Below are positions 1-11,700 of a DNA stretch of 64,000 nucleotides, piece by piece. The stretch lies in contig NC_092317.1 in the NCBI RefSeq assembly GCF_036785885.1, forward strand, positions 36,507,329 to 36,571,328, given 5' to 3'. The first letter of the stretch is position 1, and the number at the start of each line of letters is the position of its first letter. The notes below the pieces were generated by a model. That model was not told the origin of the DNA and made no database searches. It saw only the letters and a list, made by a program, of their open reading frames with translations. Source of the stretch: Coffea arabica (lineage: Eukaryota > Streptophyta > Magnoliopsida > Gentianales > Rubiaceae). Made by a program: the position numbers and the translations under genes.

Positions 1-80
1 CCATCTAACATCCAGCAAATAGAAATCAGGCAAACAGAATACAAATGATCCTAATAGGGCTAGTGATCCTAAATGGTAAA

Positions 81-1551
81 CTAAGTGGATCCAGGCGTCC
101 TTCGAGTAAGCAGATACTGAGAGAGATCCTCCTCCTCAGTGTCTTCATCATCTTCAGCATCTTTACTAACTGGTTTCTTGCCTTTGTCAGTTATGGAAGG
201 ATCATGAGGTGCACGGGAGTAGAGGTGAGGTCGATGGGAGCAGGACTCATAGAGCGAGTAGGAGCTGATGAACTTGGATCATTAGAGCGTGGCTCTTTGC
301 CATGAGGAACTTCCTCAACCACAGGTGGGGGAAAGAGAAGATTCTTTTTATCCAGGAAGTCTGCTTGTTGCTCAGATGACATGGTGAGCATGAGACCATG
401 TTCAAGAAGTAGAACATGTTGTTTAAGATCTCGAAGGAGCTCAACCACTTCAGAATTTGAAGAAGAAGATGCCTTAGTGGCAGTCTTCCTAGGATGAATA
501 GAAGTCAGTGCAATAGAGGATGAAGTGTGAAGGGGATCATGTGCAACCTTAGATCTAGGTTCATTAGACGTGGCCCCCTTATAAGCCCACATATTATCCC
601 TAAAGACAAGATTCTTGCGCTCAAAATAAGCCTTAGTAAAGGCAGAAGAAAACGTTTCTTTGGGACAAACAGCAAGGATGGGTACTTTGTAAAACTCAAA
701 AATTTTCTGAAGAAATTTTTCATAAGACAGTTTTCTACGAGAATCAGTGGTAAAGCGGAGTAAAAACTTGCACATGACAAAGCCAAAGTCAATGCGAATT
801 TTTTCTCGAAAACAATAAAACAGATACAGCTCCATTTTATTGGCATCTGTCCTATGACCATCGGTAGGCACAAGCAAATTTGAAATGATTGAGAAAGCAA
901 TGAGATTCACAGGAGCAAGGTCATTTAGTTTTGCATCAGTAGGGGCAGAAAACTTCATTTGAAAATAAGACAACATCTTAGCACTATCAAAGTGATTATC
1001 AGCAGTAGGATGCTCTTCATAAGAAAAGAAATTGGCAATTTTACTTTTGCATCCTGGTTCTATAACAGTATTTAAAACAGCATTCACAATCTCAGGATCA
1101 AACACTAAATCTACCCCATTTACCCTGGACATAATTTCAGTGTGATCAGTGCCTTTCCTAAGATTGGCAAAGAATTGATATAGCATTTCAGGGAAATAAA
1201 CGTTAGGCATGGAAATGATATGTGACCATTTCTGAAATTCAAAGAGACGCAGAATGAACTTTAAGAGGGATTTATGGTACGTTGAGGAATGAAACCTTTT
1301 TGGGATATCCAGGAGTGTTTTTCTTTGGCAGCATCATCAAAGAATGGGGAGACAGTGGTTGATTTGGAGGGCGGTTGAGAAGAAGTTCCTTGTCCGGATT
1401 CTGGCTGAGCGGAAGGCTGTGAAATTTGAGCCTTTACTGTCCCCTTTTTGACACGTTTGGATGATCTTTTGGCCCTAGGAGAATCAGCATCTTCATCCCT
1501 GAGTGTGTATTTGCGTCCGGCAGTCACTTTTCCTCCTCTTAGTTTCACCAT
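81..1551 (-). pseudogene. Sirevirus extra (envelope-position) ORF, frameshifted
   Basis: It lies downstream of pol in the same orientation. It begins at ATG 1551 with a basic Lys/Arg/Ser-rich stretch (MVKLRGGKVTAGRKY...) and stops at 1261. One base out of frame it continues as a globular part rich in aromatic residues (from about 1258; longest open piece 1210-191). A second frame change near 215 leads to an acidic Glu/Asp-rich tail ending at the TAG at 81-83. The middle part looks like the plant-specific 'putative plant transposon protein' family that often accompanies copia elements; I recognise this by pattern only. I see no convincing signal peptide or transmembrane helix, so 'envelope' describes position, not function. 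Its biochemical role is unknown. Confidence 0.55.
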
Positions 1552-1559
1552 TGTGTGAA

Positions 1560-2044
1560 ATGCGTGAGATGTATGATGCTAATGATGCACACAGTAGCAT
1601 GGGAGTGAATCACACAAGAATTTTGGGATAAACGAGCCTTGAAGATGATTGAACAGAATGGCTAGGGGAAAATAGGGTTTGAGGGAAATTTGGGAACTGT
1701 CGAAATGTGATGAGATTTGGTGAAAGAATTAGGAAAATGAACTCGCAATGATCCGGAAAGGTTTTTGGTTGAATCAATTTTGGAATAAGTGCTTCAGAAT
1801 AGCAGGAATTGAGAGTGAAAGGGAAGACAGTTTTCATCCGAGTGAGAAGAGAAGAAGAAGAGTCTGAAGCAAATGAGGAGGGAAGTTACTTTAAAAAGTG
1901 TACCGTTGCACTGTCGGACGGCCGAACGAAGTCTTGCGTCCGACAGTTTCGTCCGAACAGGTGCTTTCTGGGAAAACAGCTGAAGAACATTATCGGACGT
2001 CCGTTCATCTGCTATCGGACGTCCGAAAGCTTTAAAAGAAAAAT
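1560..2044. repeat. Non-coding pol/extra-ORF spacer with TCGGACGTCC palindromes
   Basis: No credible ORF. Between about 1910 and 2030 it holds several copies or half-copies of the palindrome TCGGACGTCCGA (near 1913, 1993-2003, 2015-2026). The same motif is clustered in the LTR at 7598-7889. Confidence 0.6.
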
Positions 2045-2770
2045 TTAAGATAATTTTTCGATAATCCCTAATTTTGATCTTAGATGAATGAATTGATCCA
2101 ATGGCAAAGCTTTTGTAAAAATATCAGCAATTTGATCTTTGGAACAAACATAATTCACACAAACTTCACCTTTTTGAACAAGATCGCGAATAAAGTGGTG
2201 CTTTATATCTATATGTTTTGTCCTAGAATGTTGAATTGGATTTTTGGTCAAATTGATTGCACTACTATTATCACAGAATATAGGCATGCAGTCATATAAC
2301 AATTCAAAATCATTCAAGGTATGCTTCATCCATAAAAGTTGAGCACAACATGCACTAGCGGCAATATATTCCGCTTCAGTTGTAGACAAAGAGATTGCAT
2401 TTTGTTTTTTGCTAAACCAAGAAACTAAGCAATTACCAAGAAAATGACAAGTTCCACTAGTACTTTTTCTGTCCACACGACAACCACCAAAATCCGCATC
2501 CGAATATCCATATAGAGTAAATTCACAATATCTAGCATACCAAAGACCATAATCTAATGTACCTTTCAAATACCTAAAAATCCTTTTAACAGCGTTCAAA
2601 TGTGATTCTTTTGGACAAGATTGAAATCTAGCACACGAGCAAACAGCAAACGTAATATCGGGTCTACTTGCGGTTAAATAGAGTAGGCTTCCAATCATAC
2701 CTCTATAGTGCTTTTCATCCACATGTTTACCTTCTTCATCTTTGTCAAGTTTTGTAGAAGTGCACATTAG
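2045..2770 (-). pseudogene. Sirevirus pol: copia RNase H
   Basis: C-terminal part of the copia polyprotein. It contains the conserved SRPD motif, the YSDADFGG core with its catalytic aspartate, the STTEAEYIA motif with the second acidic residue, and the KHIDIKHHFIRD segment that ends copia RNase H. This enzyme removes RNA from the RNA/DNA hybrid during cDNA synthesis. The reading frame here is open to its natural stop at 2045. It is separated from the RT part by an in-frame TAA at about 2773-2775, so the polyprotein could not be made intact. Confidence 0.9.
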
Positions 2771-2775
2771 AGTTC

Positions 2776-3158
2776 CAACTTACTTTGAGTCCTCCATGCC
2801 AAATCTTTTCAGCAATTCCTTGGTGTATTTTGCTTGATTTATAAAAATTCCCTCTAGGGCTTGATGTATTTGAAGTCCAAGGAAGAAAGTTAATTCTTCC
2901 ATCATACTCATTTCAAATTCACTTTGCATAATGGTGGAAAAATCCTTGCATAGATACTCATTAGTAGCACCAAAAATAATATCATCTACATATATTTGCA
3001 CAATAAGAAGATCATTTAACACTTGCTTAGTAAAAAGTGTGGTGTCCACAATACCTCTTTTGAAACCATTTTCAATCAAGAAACCACTCAATCTTTCATA
3101 CCAAGCTCTTGGAGCTTGTTTTAGTCCATATAATGCTTTTGAGAGTTTAAACACATGA
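2776..3158 (-). pseudogene. Sirevirus pol: reverse transcriptase, C-terminal half
   Basis: Contains [17 protein letters not shown] and the catalytic YVDDIIFG box of copia reverse transcriptase, followed by the connection region (FFLGLQIHQ...). It is out of frame with the N-terminal half; the break is between about 3121 and 3170. The family copies genomic RNA into DNA inside cytoplasmic particles. Confidence 0.9.
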
Positions 3159-4647
3159 CTTGGAAATTTTGTATTTTCAAAACCGGGGGTTGATCCACAT
3201 ATACTTCTCGATCAATAAAACCATTTAAGAAGGCACTTTTAACATCCATATGAAACAATTTGAAACCTTTGAAGCAAGCAAAAGCAAGAAGCATTCTAAT
3301 TGATTCTAATCTAGCTACGGGAGCAAATGTTTCATCAAAATCAATTCCCTCTTCTTGTGCATATCCTTTAGCAACTAATCTAGCTTTATTTCTTACAACT
3401 ACACCTTTATCATCCAACTTATTTCTAAATATCCACTTCGTGCCGATGATAGGTTGATTTTGAGGTCTATCAACAAGTGTCCAAACCTTATTTCTCTCAA
3501 ATTGATTAAGTTCCTTTTGCATTGCCAAAATCCAGTTTTCATCCTTTAAGGCATCATTGATATTTTTAGGTTCAAAAAGAGAGACTAAAGCAAAATTGTC
3601 TATCAATTTCTTAGATGAGGAACAAGTCTTTACCTTCTCGGATGGATCACCAATTATAAGCTCTCTTGGATGATTTTGGCTAAATTTCCAAGCTTTAGGA
3701 AGGTCATTGAATGAATCATCATTCTTGTCTTCATCTTCCTTTTCTTGATCTTCATGAGCTTCATCCTCCATTTCCTTTGCTTCCGGTTTAGAGGTTCCTT
3801 CATCTCCAATTGTTAGCTTTTTCATTCCTTCACGAACACCTACATCATCATCCTCACTCGAACTTTTGGAATTATCATCATTAGTTTCATCAAATGTTAT
3901 GTGTATAGCTTCTTCTATCACAAGAGTTCTTCTATTAAAGATTCTATATCCTCTTTTGTTCTCACAATACCCCAAAAATATTCTTTCATCAGATTTTTTG
4001 TCAAACTTACCAAGATGTTCCTTTAAATTCAAAATAAAACATTTACAACCAAAAACTTTGAAGTATCCAACCGTAGGTTTCTTATCAAAAATCAGTTCAT
4101 AAGATGTTTTATTCAAAATAGGTCTCAATAGGATTCTATTCATCACATAACATGCGGTATTTACCGCTTCAGCCCAAAGATATTTTGACAAATTACATTC
4201 ACTCAACATAGTTCTAGCAGCCTCTTGGAGTGTCCTATTTTTCCTTTCTACAACACCATTTTGCTGTGGAGTCCTTGCAATAGAAAACTCATGTGTTATG
4301 CCATTATGATCACAAAATTCTGAAAAATCACAAAACTTGAATTCCGTCCCATTATCACTTCTAATCCTAACAATTTTTAAACCAAGCAGATTTTGCACTT
4401 TAGCAAATAATGAAGTGAAATTCTTGAAAGCATCATCTTTATAAGCAAGGAATATCACCCAAGTATATCTAGAATAATCATCAACAATCACAAAACAATA
4501 TCTCTTACCTCCCAAGCTATTAATTTGAGTAGGACCAAATAAATCAAGATGCAAGAGTTCCAAAAGTAGATACACACCTCTTTGGTTTAAAGAAAATCTT
4601 TGTTTGCTTCCCAAATTGACATGCATCACAAATTTTGTCCTTTTCAA
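3121..4647 (-). pseudogene. Sirevirus pol: integrase core and reverse transcriptase N-terminal half
   Basis: Starts within the integrase. DLFGPTQ supplies the first catalytic Asp region, IRSDNGTEF the second Asp, and [11 protein letters not shown] the Glu of the DDE triad. An acidic linker (SSSEDDDVG..., [14 protein letters not shown]) follows, then copia RT blocks [26 protein letters not shown] and [11 protein letters not shown]. Integrase before RT is diagnostic of Ty1/copia. All visible catalytic integrase residues are kept, but the RT frame breaks near 3160 and the upstream protease frame joins only through a frameshift near 4600. It is therefore a pseudogene, though a mildly decayed one. 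Confidence 0.92.
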
Positions 4648-5150
4648 AACTGATTTTTGGCAAGCCCCTAACCAGCTCCTTTTTCGAGATTTCCTTTAGT
4701 AATTCCATGTTAAAATGACAAAGTCTCCTATGCCACAACCAAGGATCTTCATTTGAGGCTTTAAGACATTGGAAGCTAGATGAATCAAGTTTATCAAGAA
4801 CAACAATATAAATATCGTTAAACCTCTTACCTTTGAACACAACAATATATTTAGAGTCAAGAACAATGCATTCATGCTTTTTGAACAACACATTCAAGTC
4901 TTTATCACATAATTGACTAACACTAAGCAAGTTATAACCTAAGTTATCAACTAAGAGCACATTATGAATAAAAGTTTCACCATCCTTACCAATATCACCT
5001 ATTCCAATTGTCTTAGCTTTCACGTCATCACCAAATGTCACATTTCCACTTGATTTTGATTTTAGCTTTATGAACAAAGAAGGATCACCGGTCATATGCC
5101 TTGAACAGCCACTGTCAATGAACCATTTGGACTTGTTTGAGCCTTTTCCT
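4544..5150 (-). pseudogene. Sirevirus pol: aspartic protease and integrase zinc-binding domain
   Basis: On the minus strand just above 5095 the frame reads WFIDSGCSRHMTGD, the copia protease active site (Asp-Ser-Gly). The GAG-pre-integrase domain follows, with a zinc-binding His/Cys set (WLWHRRLCHFN ... ICDACQFGK). The frame runs off at 4544, while the integrase core continues in another frame. The join from gag is also shifted by one extra A near 5177. Confidence 0.85.
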
Positions 5151-5176
5151 TGAAAAGAGAGAGTGTTTGGTACCCT

Positions 5177-6904
5177 TTAACTTTTGGGTCCACAATAGTT
5201 AGAATTGTGTCTAACTAACCACATGCATCCCATTCCTCTGTTCAGATTTCTTTTCACATAACAATCTCCTTTCAAATACCCTCTTTGACAACAAAAACTA
5301 CACATAATGGAAGAGTCTTTAACATGTAATGATTTGATAAATCTCAATCCACTCCTTCTATATGTTGTAAAATCATGTGCATTTCTGTTGTGTGCTAATG
5401 TTCTTTCATGAGCAGTAAGAAAGGTGGTTGACATGTCCTTTTTGAGATAATCTTGTTTTCTAACTTTTAAAGTCTCATCCAAATTGTCCATCCTTTTATT
5501 CAGATCATAATGTCTTTTCTTCAGCATTTCACAAACACTTGTCTTTCTATCAAGTTCATTTTGAACATCAAATTCGGCTCTTACAAGGCACTCATTGTCA
5601 GCCTTTAGTTGTTTATTTTGTTGAAAAAGACTTGCATTATTTTGAATGAGAAAGAAAATTTTTTGTTTTAGCTGCTTGTTTTTATCATAAGATTCCTTCA
5701 ATGCATTATGCAATTTTTCAATAAAGGATTCAAGATCATCATCATCTTCATCATCATTTCAGATTGAGAGTGTATGGAAGTTACCTCATTATCTCCAATA
5801 GCCATGAAGGCCATTTGAGTTGATTCTTCTTCTTCTTCAACTTCGCCTTCGGAGTTACATTCATTCCATGTAATCTGGAAGTTGTTGAACCTTGGCTTTC
5901 GATCAGCTTTTCCATCTTTCTTTTTCTTCAGGGAGCATTTGTTTGCGTAGTGTCCAGGCTGTCCACATTCGTAGCATTTGTCCAATTGTTTCTTGTTGAA
6001 TTCTTGTTTTCCCTTGTTCCTTGCGATTGGAGACTGATTCTGGAATTGATTGCTAGGTCCTCCCCTTCTAAACTTCCTTTTATTCAAGATTCTCTTGAAA
6101 CTTTTTGTGATGAGAGCAAGATCGTTGTCATCACCATCCGAGTCTTCATCATCCAACAGAGCTGGATCATCTTCGCCTTGAGCTGCCTTTAGAGCTATGT
6201 TTCTCTTTGCTCTCGCGTCCTCTTCCTCCTGCACTTTAGTTTTCAACTTTAACTCATAGGAGGTTAGTGAGTTAATGAGAGATTCAATAGGCACATAATT
6301 CAAATCCTTAGCCTCCTCTATTGCAGTCACTTTACTTTCCCATTCTTTGCCCAACGCATTGAGAATTTTCCTGTTTTTCTCTCCCAAGGTGTACTCTTTG
6401 CCCAACACCTCGAGATCTTTGATCAAGTCATTGAACCTGCAATATATTTTGTCAATATCCTCAAGAGGTTCTATTTTAAATGATTCATACTTTGTGACCA
6501 AGATAGACTTTTTCTGTTCTCTCACGTTGTCACTACCCTCACGTTGTCACTACCCTCACGTTGTCACTACCCACATTTCTTTGGCAGATTTACATCCTTT
6601 TACTCTAATTGATTCATTTGAGTCTAAGGCACTATAAAGAACATTCATGGCTTTGGCATTCAATGTGAGATTGGTTCTATCTTGAGCATTCAACTCAGCT
6701 CTTGTTTTTTACCGAAACAAACCTGTATCTGCATCAAGAACGTTAGCATCATACGGTCCTTCATTCACAATAAACCATAGCTCAATATCATTGGATTGCA
6801 AAAAGATAATCATTCTTTCTTTCCTACTAACATAATTGGAACCAATAAATATGGGAGGCCTAGTGACAGATTGCCCCTCAACAAACATGGCATGATTGGT
6901 TGTC
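5177..6904 (-). pseudogene. Sirevirus gag, broken
   Basis: Gag coats the genomic RNA and forms the particle. The start is taken at ATG 6904 (MTTNHAMF...), just inside the PBS; the long open frame on to 6960 is leader. The N-terminal frame stops near 6709. The main body is open from about 6525 to 5698 and holds one complete zinc knuckle, CYECGQPGHYANKC (CX2CX4HX4C), in a basic region. A one-base shift near 5757 leads to an Asp/Glu-rich stretch and a long coiled coil (about 5713-5400). A second knuckle-like CSFCCQRGYLKGDC follows, in which the zinc-binding His has become Tyr. A 17-bp tandem repeat at 6521-6571 further disrupts the frame. Confidence 0.85.
6521..6571. repeat. 17-bp tandem repeat, three exact copies, inside gag
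   Basis: Three perfect head-to-tail copies of CTCACGTTGTCACTACC (6521-6537, 6538-6554, 6555-6571). Two extra 17-bp units add 34 bases, which shifts the gag frame by one. Confidence 0.95.
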
Positions 6905-6947
6905 ATCTTTACTCCAAGCCATTTGAGCTTAATCTTTAGGAGACCAA

Positions 6948-6959
6948 GTTCTGATACCA
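6948..6959 (-). other. Sirevirus primer binding site (tRNA-iMet)
   Basis: Minus-strand TGGTATCAGAAC, complementary to the 3' end of initiator tRNA-Met with a change near the end. It lies two bases inside the LTR end. Confidence 0.85.
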
Positions 6960-6961
6960 AT

Positions 6962-8040
6962 TGTAAGGCCCAAAGACAACCTAAGAGGGGGGTGAATTAG
7001 GTTGATTAAAAATACTTTATTGAGTTTATGCACTTTTTCTTTAATAAAAATTTATCTTCATTTCTAGTAGTGATCAGCCAAGTAAATTTAAAGAAGAGAG
7101 CAATGTTGATCAGAAATAAGAGTATATATAAACAATGAGAATTTTATTAAATAAAAAGAATAAGATAGAGTATCAAACCGATTGTCTACCAAACTTTCCT
7201 CAAACTTGAAGACCAATCACAAAGATGAGCACCTTCTCTTTGATGAAAAATAATCAACTCAATGTACAATGGAAGGATCACTTCCTCCTTGCCCCAAGCC
7301 TCACTTAGTCAAGCTAGGAAGTTTTACTATCACTCAGATAACCCTCAAGAAAGATACACTATTGAAAATTCCAAACACAAGAGAAATGCATACACGAACT
7401 TCACACTACTTGGAGAACAAATCTTGCTTAGGAGACTATTTTCTAGCTAAAATATCTCTTGAGATCTTGTAAACAAAGTGTGCAAAAGTCTCTTTCTCGT
7501 TCAGAGTCGTTTGTATTTGAAGGGGACCAAAAATGGGCTTCATTAATGCTTCCAACGGATAGAAAGCAGATGAAGAGTCAGCTAGCCGTTGGGGCTGTCG
7601 GACGTCCGATAGCTTAATCATCGTCCGATCCCATCGTCCGAAAATCACCAAGTTGTCGTTCGGACGTCCGATGGGATTTTATCGTCCGAAAGCATCTGGT
7701 CCGAACGTCGTCCAGAGGTCATCAAAACTTTGCGAAATTTTTCGGACGTCCAACGAGATCGATATGCGTCCGAAGAGTGCATCCGATCCTCCCGGACGTC
7801 CGATGCTTCCTCACGAGCGTCCGAAGGAGTTTCTTTCCTGATGTTCTTCATCCTTTCGGACGTCCGACAGTTTCCTTTCGGACGTCCGACATGAGTGCCC
7901 TGTTTTTGCTTCTTCTTTTGATTGATTTTCTTTCCTTGACACCTTTGTACCTTATTCTCTAAAAAGCAAAACACTTATATTTGAAGAGAATTAGATAAAC
8001 ATTTCAAAGTGCTTTGTGATCATCAAGATCAAGAATAACA
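6962..8040 (-). repeat. Sirevirus 5' LTR (~1.08 kb)
   Basis: Bounded by TG at 6962-6963, next to the PBS, and by CA at 8039-8040 as the best outer end. AT-rich 'tatatataaa' at 7123-7132 could be the minus-strand TATA region. A cluster of TCGGACGTCCGA palindromes occupies 7598-7889. The partner LTR is outside the window, so the outer boundary is inferred. Confidence 0.65.
7598..7889. repeat. Palindrome cluster TCGGACGTCCGA in the LTR U3 region
   Basis: Full 12-base palindromes at 7598-7609, 7660-7671, 7856-7867 and 7878-7889. Near-copies occur at 7742-7751 and 7792-7803, and several half sites (CGTCCGA) lie between. Dispersed conserved palindromes in the LTR are a known trait of Sireviruses; this exact motif I derive from the sequence. 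Confidence 0.8.
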
Positions 8041-8793
8041 TCAATTTTCATGAATATCTGTGATTTTTTAAATTTGACTGAAATTGCATACCAGTTCTAT
8101 CTTTTACTGAGTGAAACAACAACTTTAGGTTGGAATTTGACTGAATTGTGGAGAGAATCTTACAATAGTATCTTCTCCCTTTGAATCTATTTTCCGACGG
8201 TATAAATTTTATAAATTTTGGACTTAAGAAGCTTGAGATATGATTTTTAAATGGTATCGCGCAAAACTGGGAAATTTCTATTTTCCTAGAACTGTTTTTA
8301 CTTTGGTTCCAACTTTAGGATTGGAGTTGGTAAACTATTTTGAGATTGTTTTATGAGTGGAATTGAGGTTTAAATGAAAGGAAATGAGTTTCTTCAAATC
8401 ATTTTAGGTCGGACAATTTCCAACTTTGTGTTTTGAACATCTTTTCTAATTTCTCCCAACGTTTGACTATAAGTGATACTCTTGTGCTCTAAATGACTTT
8501 TGGCAATGTTGATTTGTGAGTACATGAGGATTACTCCTCGATTGGAACAAGCCAATATTATATTTTTATAAGTTGTACGGGTATAAAACTTGTAAATTGA
8601 TGCATGTTCTAAATAAAGTTTTGGAACCTCAATTCCTTGCTATATTTTGGCTTTGTATTGCTAGTCTTTAACTATAGTATGTGACCACAGGACTCGAGAG
8701 AGTTCAAGAGGACATTTGTGCAAAATATCCTGAGCTATTCAGTGATCAAGGTGAGAATTTCGAGAACGAAATTCTTTTAAGGGGGAAAGAGTA

Positions 8794-11700
8794 TGAGAAC
8801 CCTCGCTTTAAAACACAATTCTCGTAAACTACATGCCTTACCCTAAAATTTAAATCACTTATAATATGCCCCTGCATTGCATTCTACATGTATTATAACA
8901 ATTTCCTTGCATTACATTTCATTTTCTTTTACTTGAATGGAAACATTTTCTTGAGTTGGTTTTAATTATTTCACCACTTACATTTTTAACAAGTGTCTTT
9001 ATTTGTAGTTGGGACTTCATATGAGAGTTTAGAGGTGTTAAATAGATATTGGGACATTTGGAAGGGTTGAAACATCATTAGTCAAAGATTAAGGAAGAAA
9101 TGGACAAGAATTGGGCCAAGTGGCCAAACCCTATCCATGTATCTTGTTTGACCAAAGGATTAGAGGAATTTTAAACCAACTTTGCTTCATTTCCTCCACC
9201 ATATTTTAAGCCACCTTGAAGCTTCCAAAGGAAGGAAGAAAACTCCATTTTTATGCTTTCTAAACCTAGTTTGATCTTGAGAGAAAAATCAAAAGTGAAG
9301 GACTTGAGTTAGTGAGTGAACTACTTCCAACACTAGTGTGTGATCACCAAGCTTGAAGCTTTTGGTTTGGTTGTTGTTTTGGGTAACTCAAGCTTCTTAC
9401 AAGAGAGGTAAATAATCTTTAAATCTTGGTTTTATGGTGTTATATCAAGTACTTTAAGTTTTAATGGCAAACTACAAGTTATTTGGATGAGATTTGTGGT
9501 TAATCTTCTTGAACTAAACAAGTGGTAGTAGGGTTAGTTAGTTTGCCTACCTTGTGTTTGATGAAATGTTTGAACTTTGTTCATGGTGGTTTTTGAAGTA
9601 TTAACATATTTTAGACCTTTTTGAGTTAGATTTAACACTTGACATGTTGTTCAAGTGAAAACCATGAAAGGATGAAGGTTGGTTAAATAAGTGAACTTGT
9701 GGACTGTTTTATTTCTTCTTGGCTGACTGGTTTTGGAAGGAGAGGTTTCTCCTTGATTTTGTGGTTCATTTGCACCTTAATCAAGCCTAAGAAACTTGGC
9801 TAGACATTGGTTAAGATTGTGTGTGACTTGAAGTGGAAATAAAGCAAGAAAAGTAGTTGTTATGAGCTAATAGTGGACTGATTTGGCTCCTTTGGTTGGC
9901 TAGACTGTTTTGATCCTCTTAATTATGTTGTGTATTGCATTTTTAGCTCAAATGGTACTAGTTAACCTACTCCCCTGTTTATGAACCCTAGAAGACTGAA
10001 TTGGGTGAGTTTGAACTAAAACAAATGAAGTTAGCAACAAGAATTAGTGTAACTTGGTTAAGGCATTGAAGCTGATCAGAATTGAAAAATCAGCCATCTT
10101 GTCTGAGCTACTGGTACTGATAGGAGATGAACTAGAGTGTGTATTTGGTACCGTTGGAAATCCCTTTGAGTCTAGTTTCCAATGCCGGTAACAGCACTTG
10201 ATTCTGACCTTCCTACAGTGAGATATAGCCATTTTCCCAAGACTGCGTGGGAGCGACTATTTTACCCGCGAAGAACAACTTGAGCTTGGATGAAACTTTT
10301 CTTTTGCCCAACTTTCTTGCACTTGTCAAACTTGTTTGCTCATGAACTTTTACTACATTTTGGGCCTAACGTGCATGGTGAATTGAGTAGATTTAACCAC
10401 TCACTTGGTCACCTAATGAGCTCACTTTTGGGTTAGAATTGAACCTAGTTTGTTAATGATTTCACTCGTTGCCCTAGGATTGGGAAACGGTGGTGAACGT
10501 AACCAAGGAACTTGACGTTTGAACTCTACATTGCTTGACAGGTGAGTGTTCCAAGTACATGAAAATATTTATGTGGAATGTCTCCTTGCTTGAATAACAT
10601 GCTTACTTGGTTAAAGTAATTGTTCTTGAATTGATAACCTTTAGGACGAGGATGTACTTTATCATACTCGATCCTTTGTAGTTTACTTCGTGATAGTACT
10701 ATGAAATGAGGTGCTTTGCTTATACTTGACTTGTTGGTCTTGCAGTTGACTTGTTGGTTTTACACTTGACTTCTTGGTCCCTCGAGTGGTTATTCCACCG
10801 ACTTACGTGTTACTCGCTCATCGTTGTTAGACAATGCTAAGTACTTGTTTTCTCGTCTCATAGGCAAGTGTGTACTTTCTCGTACTTGACCTAACTCGAC
10901 TAAACTTGTGATATTTTGTTAAAACATGTATTAGCCATTTTGTTACCCCTGAAAAGTGGCCAGAATCCGGCTACTTTCTGATCGGATTTCCGACTGGATT
11001 TGAGGCAGTGAGTTTTCAAAATTTTTAAGTTTTTTTTTCTTGTCAATCTGGCCCTTAATCCGGCCAACATCTAATCGGATTTGTGGCCGGACTTGCTGAG
11101 AAAGTTTCTGATTTCCGCGGCTTTTTTCCAGTTTTCTTATTTGATCAAGTTTTCATAACAATTCAATTTTCAACTGTTTGGTCCTGGGATACTTGAAATG
11201 CTTGAAACATGATTTGTTAAGCTTATTTAGGCGAGTGTACTTTTATGTACACTCAATTGACCCGACTTTGACTAAACACTTGATATCTCGTTCACGCATG
11301 AACAAGTAACTTGATTTATATATTGACCTGAAATATTTAGAATACTTGAGAATATGAATTACTGGACATTACTTGCGACTTTATTCTGGCTAGGCGAGTG
11401 TGTCATTATCACACTTGGCCTCCCTTTCTTGAATGATCTTGTACTCAGTTGAACTTGATTGACCTGTACTTGTGTTTGTACTTGTATTTGACTTGCAAGT
11501 GCTGAGCGGCCGCATGTACCACACTCCATCCGAGTGGGAGGTACCTCTCATCCTGTTTCAGTACTTTTATCTCGATTAAGTCGATTGGAGAGTTATCTCA
11601 TCGACACTACGGCTGAGCGGTCGCATGTACCACACTCCATCCGAGTGGGAGGTACCTCTCATCCCGTCTCAGTACTTTTATCCCGATTAAATCGATTGGA

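Larger units (their letters stand above)
1..8040 (-). mobile_element. Sirevirus-type Ty1/copia retrotransposon, 3' end cut by the window
   Basis: Read on the minus strand the order is LTR (8040-6962), tRNA-iMet primer site, gag with CCHC knuckle and coiled-coil tail, protease, integrase, reverse transcriptase, RNase H, a palindrome-bearing spacer and an extra ORF in the envelope-like position. Integrase before RT places it in Ty1/copia. The long gag-pol and an extra ORF after pol are typical of the Sirevirus (SIRE/Maximus) group. Coding parts carry several single-base frameshifts and an in-frame stop, so it is inactive. The 3' LTR lies beyond base 1. The outer LTR end is set by the CA at 8039-8040 and is not confirmed by a target duplication. 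It seems to have inserted into the Tekay-like element that resumes at 8041. Confidence 0.85.
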
